A DNA stretch of 64,000 nt from Astropecten irregularis (taxonomy: Eukaryota > Echinodermata > Asteroidea > Paxillosida > Astropectinidae). Positions within the stretch are counted from its first letter, which is position 1; each line of letters begins with the position of its first letter. Below the pieces are notes generated by a model. The model was not told the origin of the DNA. It did not search any database and worked only from the letters and a program-made list of their open reading frames with translations. This document shows positions 59,154-64,000 of the stretch, in pieces. The position numbers and the translations under genes were made by a program. Location of the stretch: assembly GCA_963971285.1 (NCBI GenBank), contig OZ020258.1:1674001-1738000 (forward strand). The letters are read 5' to 3'.

Positions 59154-59329
59154 CCATTCCCGATAATTATAATCTTCGATATTATGAAATTCCCTTGACG
59201 CAAGTTAGTACGCAAGTTAATATGTATGCAAGGTAACAAGTAAACAAGCAAACACAGACAAACGAACGAACACCCTGACATACTAAACATCCAACCACCC
59301 ATCCAGTACTCCTAGCAACACACCAACTA

Positions 59330-61530
59330 ACAAACCAACCAACACGCCCACAAAAAAACCCAACAGGCAAACACGAAACCCAAACAAGCAAGCAAGAATC
59401 CAAACAAGCAGGAAACCAAACAAGCAAGCAAGAATCCAAACAAGCAGGAAACCAAACAAGCAAGTAAGAAACCAAACGGGGAGTAAGCAAGAAACCAAAC
59501 AAGCAAGCAAGAAACCCATCAAGTAAAGAAACCCAACAAGTAAGCAAGAAACCAGACAAGTAAGCAAGAAATCCACCAAGTAAGCACGAAACCAGACAAG
59601 TAAGCAAGAAACCCAACAAGCAAGAAAGAAATCAGGGGAGGGGACCAAGTAAGAAACCAAACAAGCAAGTAAGAATCCAAACAAACAAGCAAGCATCCAA
59701 ACAAACAAACAAACAAACAAGCAAGAAACCAACAAAGCAAGCAAGCAAGAAACCAAACAAGCAAGCAAGAAACCAAACAAGCAAGTAAGAAACCAAATAA
59801 GCAAGTAAGAATCCAAACAAGTAAGCAAGAAACCAAACAAGCAAGTAAGAATCCAAACAAGTAGGCAAGAAACCAAACAAGCAAGCAAGAAACCAAACAA
59901 TCAAGCAAGAAACCAACAAAGCAAGCAAGCAAGAAACCCATCAAGTAAATAAACCCAACAAGCAAGCAGGAAACCAACAAAGCAAGCAAGCAAGAAACCA
60001 AACAAGCAAGCAAGCAAGAAACCAAACAAGCAAGCAATAAACCAAACAAGCACACAAGAAACCCAACAAGCAAGCAAGAAACCCAACAAGTAAGCAAGAA
60101 ACCAAACAAGTAAGCAAGAAACCAACCAAACAAGCAAGCAAGAAACCAAACAAGCAAGCAAGAAACCAAACAAGCAAGCAAGAAACCAAGCAAGCAAGCA
60201 AGCAAGCAAGAAACCAAACAAGCAAGCAAGAAACCAAACAAGCAAGCAAGAAACCAAACAAGTAAGCAAGAAACCAAACAAGTAAGCAAGAAACCAAACA
60301 AGCAAGTAAGAAACCAAACAAGCACACAAGAAACCAAACAAGCAAGCGAGAAACCAAACAAGTAAGCAAGAAACCAAACAAGCAAGTAAGAAACCAAACA
60401 AGCACACAAGAAACCAAACAAGTAAGCAAGAAACCAAACAAGCAAGTAAGAAACCAAACAAGCACACAAGAAACCAAACAAGCAAGCGAGAAACCAACGA
60501 AACAAGTACGAAAAAAGTGACAAGTAAGCAAGAAACCAAACAAGCAAGTAAGAAACCAAACAAGCAAGTAAGAAACCAAACAAGCAAGCAAGAAACCAAA
60601 CAAGCAAGTAAGAATCCAAACAAGTAGGCAAGAAACCAAACAAGCAAGCAAGAAACCAAACAATCAAGCAAGAAACCAACAAAGCAAGCAAGCAAGAAAC
60701 CCATCAAGTAAATAAACCCAACAAGCAAGCAGGAAACCAACAAAGCAAGCAAGCAAGAAACCAAACAAGCAAGCAAGCAAGAAACCAAACAAGCAAGCAA
60801 TAAACCAAACAAGCACACAAGAAACCCAACAAGCAAGCAAGAAACCCAACAAGTAAGCAAGAAACCAAACAAGTAAGCAAGAAACCAACCAAACAAGCAA
60901 GCAGGAAACCAAACAAGCAAGCAAGAAACCAAACAAGCAAGCACGAAACCAAGCAAGCAAGCAAGAAACCAAACAAGCAAGCAAGAAACCAAACAAGCAA
61001 GTAAGAAACCAAACAAGTAAGCAAGAAACCAAACAAGTAAGCAAGAAACCAAACAAGTAAGCAAGAAACCAAACAAGTAAGCAAGAAACCAAACAAGCAA
61101 GTAAGAAACCAAACAAGCACACAAGAAACCAAACAAGCAAGCGAGAAACCAAACAAGTAAGCAAGAAACCAAACAAGCAAGTAAGAAACCAAACAAGCAC
61201 ACAAGAAACCAAACAAGTAAGCAAGAAACCAAACAAGCAAGTAAGAAACCAAACAAGCACACAAGAAACCAAACAAGCAAGCGAGAAACCAACGAAACAA
61301 GTACGAAAAAAGTGACAAGTAAGCAAGAAACCAAACAAGCAAGTAAGAAACCAAACAAGCAAGTAAGAAACCAAACAAGCAAGCAAGAAACCAAACAAGC
61401 ACACAAGAAACCAAACAAGCAAGCCAGAAACCAACGAAACAAGTACAAAAAAAGTGACAAGTAAGCAAGAAACCAAACAAGCAAGCATGGAACCAAACAA
61501 GCAAGCAAGAAACCAAACAAGCAACTAAGT
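59330..61530 (+). repeat. 2.2-kb array of a 20-bp satellite
   Basis: Unit about AAGAAACCAAACAAGCAAGC with variants (GTAAG for GCAAG, CACAC for CAAGC, ATCC for AACC). The plus strand is almost free of T. A higher-order duplication is visible: the marker CAATCAAGC occurs at 59898 and 60661 and the marker ACGAAACAAGTACGAAAAAA at about 60497 and 61292 (offsets 763 and 795). Long minus-strand open frames of up to 539 codons result because the unit has no stop in any minus-strand frame. Confidence 0.9.
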
Positions 61531-61570
61531 TATTGCTTGTTATAGTGCTTAGTTGATAGATGATACAGCT

Positions 61571-61960
61571 TTGTTGACTAATGAGTTGGTATCAGTGTCT
61601 CTTGAAGTGATTGGTTGATCAGTGCTATGGCTACGGCTAGGTTTGTTGATTAATGAGTTGATATCATCGTCCCTTGAAGTGAGTTGTTGATCAGTGCTAT
61701 GTCTACGGCTAGGTTTGTTGATTAATGAGTTGATATCAGTGTCCCTTGAAGTGATTGGTTGATCAGTGTTATGTCTATGGCTAGGTTTGTTGATTAATGA
61801 GTTGATATCAACGTCCCTTGAAGTGATTGGTTGATCAGTGCTATGTCTAATATAGGTTTGTTGATTAATGAGTTGATATCAGTGTCCCTTGAAGTGAGTT
61901 GTTGATCAGTGTTATGTCTACGGCTAGGTTTGTTGATTAATGAGTTGATTATCATTCTCA
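61571..61960 (+). repeat. 72-bp minisatellite, about five copies
   Basis: Unit begins TTTGTTGATTAATGAGTTGA and ends CTACGGCTAGG; successive copies differ at a few positions (for example CAGTG/CATCG/CAACG). It directly follows the 20-bp satellite. Confidence 0.85.
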
Positions 61961-63251
61961 TTCAGTAGAATGGCTGGTTTGTTCTGTGGATTTCTTTGTT
62001 GACTATTATTAGTTGATGTCAGTCTCGCCCATTGCCTGGCCGGTTGGTTCTACGGGTGTTGGTTCTAAGTTAGTGTTGTAGTGTTTAGGCTAGTGCTCTG
62101 TCTAGTTTTGTTGATCAATGCCTTCATATCAGTCTCGCTCAGTGATTGTGTCCAAAGAGTTGAAAGTATAATGATAATTATTAGCCAAGTTCACCGGACC
62201 CTTTTTAAAACCGAAGCATAATTATACCCAATGACTGTGGCTGATGAAATTCAGCAAAGTGCCTTGCTCACAGTGACACAAATACCAAGATCACGTGACT
62301 GGGATCGGATTCTCGATTCATGTAATTCACCACCTAGGTGCCGTTATTGACACCATTAAGTAAGTTGTTATTAGTTGAAGTGTTGTTTCTATAACTTTGA
62401 ATGCAACAAGTCAATTTTCTGATAAGAACTATAAAAAAATATATACGGTGGCTATGACCGGTCATCGTTACTCCTTGTCAACTTCTTGCGCACGAACTTC
62501 CCGACGGCCCCACATTTTGCTTATTTCGGGGAGAGAGGGAAAAAACTCCATCAGCCCTTTACCTCTTAGTTTCTTTGCTGCAGTGTAGTCATTCATACTT
62601 GGTGGTGATCGCTCCCCTATCAATTATTGTAAACTAAAACAAATTATAACGGGCCCGTCAGCGGGTAAGCACCGGCAAGGCGAACGGAACCGAGTATCGT
62701 ATCACCCTGGCTTCTGCTGCTACTGCTACACCGTATACCGTGGCGTACTTGGTGCACACTACGCTCGATCGCAGGCAGGGCAGGCGTGTTTCGCTTGAAA
62801 ATCTCCCCGGGGAAACGCCCCAGGACCGGGTAACGGAATACTGTTGTTGTTGGGTATTTTGATGTTCCACCCGCTCTCTGTCTCTTCGGACTTGACGAAG
62901 CCCGGTCTATGGTGCCCCCCGTCCAGGCCTACAGATAATGCCCATGCACTCATCTCTATCAAATACCAAGCGCTGTTTTATTTATTTATATAATTTTTTT
63001 TGGTTCCATGGGGGAAGTTATACCCCGGGTGTGGTATGCATATGGCGTATTCATATTTTTTGTTTCATGTCATACACCGGTGTAACTATTTTTTCTCTGT
63101 TGGAAGAGGTATGTCGATAAACAAAGCCACGCGTTGCTTGTATTCTCGCGAGACTTTGAAAGTTCCAAACGGCAGTTTCAGAGAACTCTGGATGACTGGG
63201 AGAACAAAAATGGCGCCGTATTGGTACCATAACTATTTCATTGTCTTATCT
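61961..63251. other. Intergenic with GC-rich island at 62640-62940
   Basis: The island (AACGGGCCCGTCAGCGGGTA near 62650, CTCCCCGGGGAAACG near 62803) is single-copy and CpG-rich. No supported exon. Otherwise no feature recognised. Confidence 0.35.
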
Positions 63252-63493
63252 GGGGCCAATTTCATAAAACTGTTAAGCACACAAATTTGCTTAGCACAAA
63301 AATGTCTCGCCCAATAAAACAAACCAGCATTGAAAATTACATTTGATATTCATGGTCACCGAACAACAGCCAATGAACAATCACAAGTGATGCACAACAC
63401 ATGGAAATTTGGTTGTTTACCCTGTTTCTATTAAGACAGAAATGTCATGCTTAGCAAATTGTTGTGCTTATTAGTTTTATGAAATTGGACCCT
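63252..63493. mobile_element. Family D MITE, copy 5
   Basis: GGGGCCAATTTCATAAAACT to TTATGAAATTGGACCCT, with TTGATATTCATGGTCACCGA inside; reverse to the copy at 12598. Confidence 0.85.
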
Positions 63494-63820
63494 GCTTGGA
63501 GTTAGGAGGGCCTGACGCGTTTCGATCCTAGCAGGATTTTTATCGAAGGCTAAATGTCATTGTCTTATCTATTTGTACACTTTGATATTGTTTTATGTTG
63601 TTCAAACCTCAATAATTGTATTTTTTTGTGATTGAGAATCGGCGTTACCGTACAGACAGTTTGTCCTCCAATCTAATCCTAGCTATACAAATCGTCATTC
63701 TGAATTATATGTTAATTAAAACAATGGTTTCCACAAAGTTATATCATTCATGCTTCAGAGAATTTATCAGACGGTATACCGTCATATAACATTGTGGTCA
63801 GGCATTGCACCCGGCTTCAT

Positions 63821-64000
63821 TAAAGGTAATAACATACTTTGGTTGGTGTCAAAGAAATGCAGATTAATGGACAAAACTATGAAGGAAGATACAGTGCCGG
63901 TAACAGTCATCTGTGAAATTTTCAGTCCCACACGGTGCTCATTTTTTATTAGAAAACCGGTAAAAACACCCACAGTATTGAACAAAAAAATCACCGTTAT
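63821..64000 (-). mobile_element. Family A MITE, cut by the window end
   Basis: TTAAAGGTAATAACATACTT followed by AGATTAATGGACAAAAC and AAATTTTCAGTCCCACACGG-like sequence; the second half lies beyond the window. Confidence 0.8.

Noticed and set aside
59182-61524. Very long Leu/Cys-rich open frames on the minus strand (up to 539 codons).
   Set aside because: They coincide with the 20-bp satellite, are open in all three frames, and have no splice or start evidence. They follow automatically from a stop-free repeat unit.
1-64000. CRISPR arrays, bacterial operons, phage or plasmid features.
   Set aside because: Tandem repeats here lack unique equal-length spacers, genes have introns, and no bacterial gene or replication feature was seen.

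Overview
The window is eukaryotic nuclear DNA: genes are split by introns, three proteins or exon groups carry animal-type splice signals, and most of the sequence is dispersed short inverted-repeat elements and satellites. The eIF3h protein is clearly metazoan and the repeat style is that of marine deuterostomes. An echinoderm, perhaps a sea star, is my best guess, but this is inference from general appearance and not from a search.

Layout. Positions 1-17.6 kb are packed with TACATGTA-type microsatellite sequence and several TIR elements; a tentative minus-strand gene starts at 17741 and runs left, with exons supported by phase-compatible splice sites. Positions 20.3-26.9 kb hold a minus-strand seven-exon gene (440 aa in my reconstruction) whose family I do not recognise; it has two PPxY motifs near its N-terminus. 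Positions 28-37 kb are mostly MITE copies, a tRNA-like sequence and some GC-richer possible regulatory islands. A plus-strand SPSB3-like SPRY/SOCS-box gene starts at 37953 behind a CCAAT/TATA promoter. Positions 42.6-44.6 kb hold a 1-kb direct duplication that sandwiches a copy of an EIF3H exon. The complete EIF3H gene (seven exons, 328 aa, minus strand) occupies 48.4-54.4 kb and probably shares a bidirectional promoter with a plus-strand transcript whose first exon is near 54.67 kb. Positions 55-64 kb contain more MITEs, an inverted-repeat pair around a GC-richer island, a 2.2-kb array of a 20-bp satellite (59.3-61.5 kb) and a 72-bp minisatellite.

The genes do not form a pathway. eIF3h is a translation-initiation factor subunit, the SPSB3-like protein is a predicted substrate receptor of a cullin-RING ubiquitin ligase, and the PPxY protein may be a partner of WW-domain proteins. 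The shared regulatory theme is DNA-level: three start codons sit in YY1-like ATGGCG motifs, and about a dozen CTCF-like GAGGGCGC motifs are spread through the window. At least six families of short palindromic elements recur at two to nine sites each.
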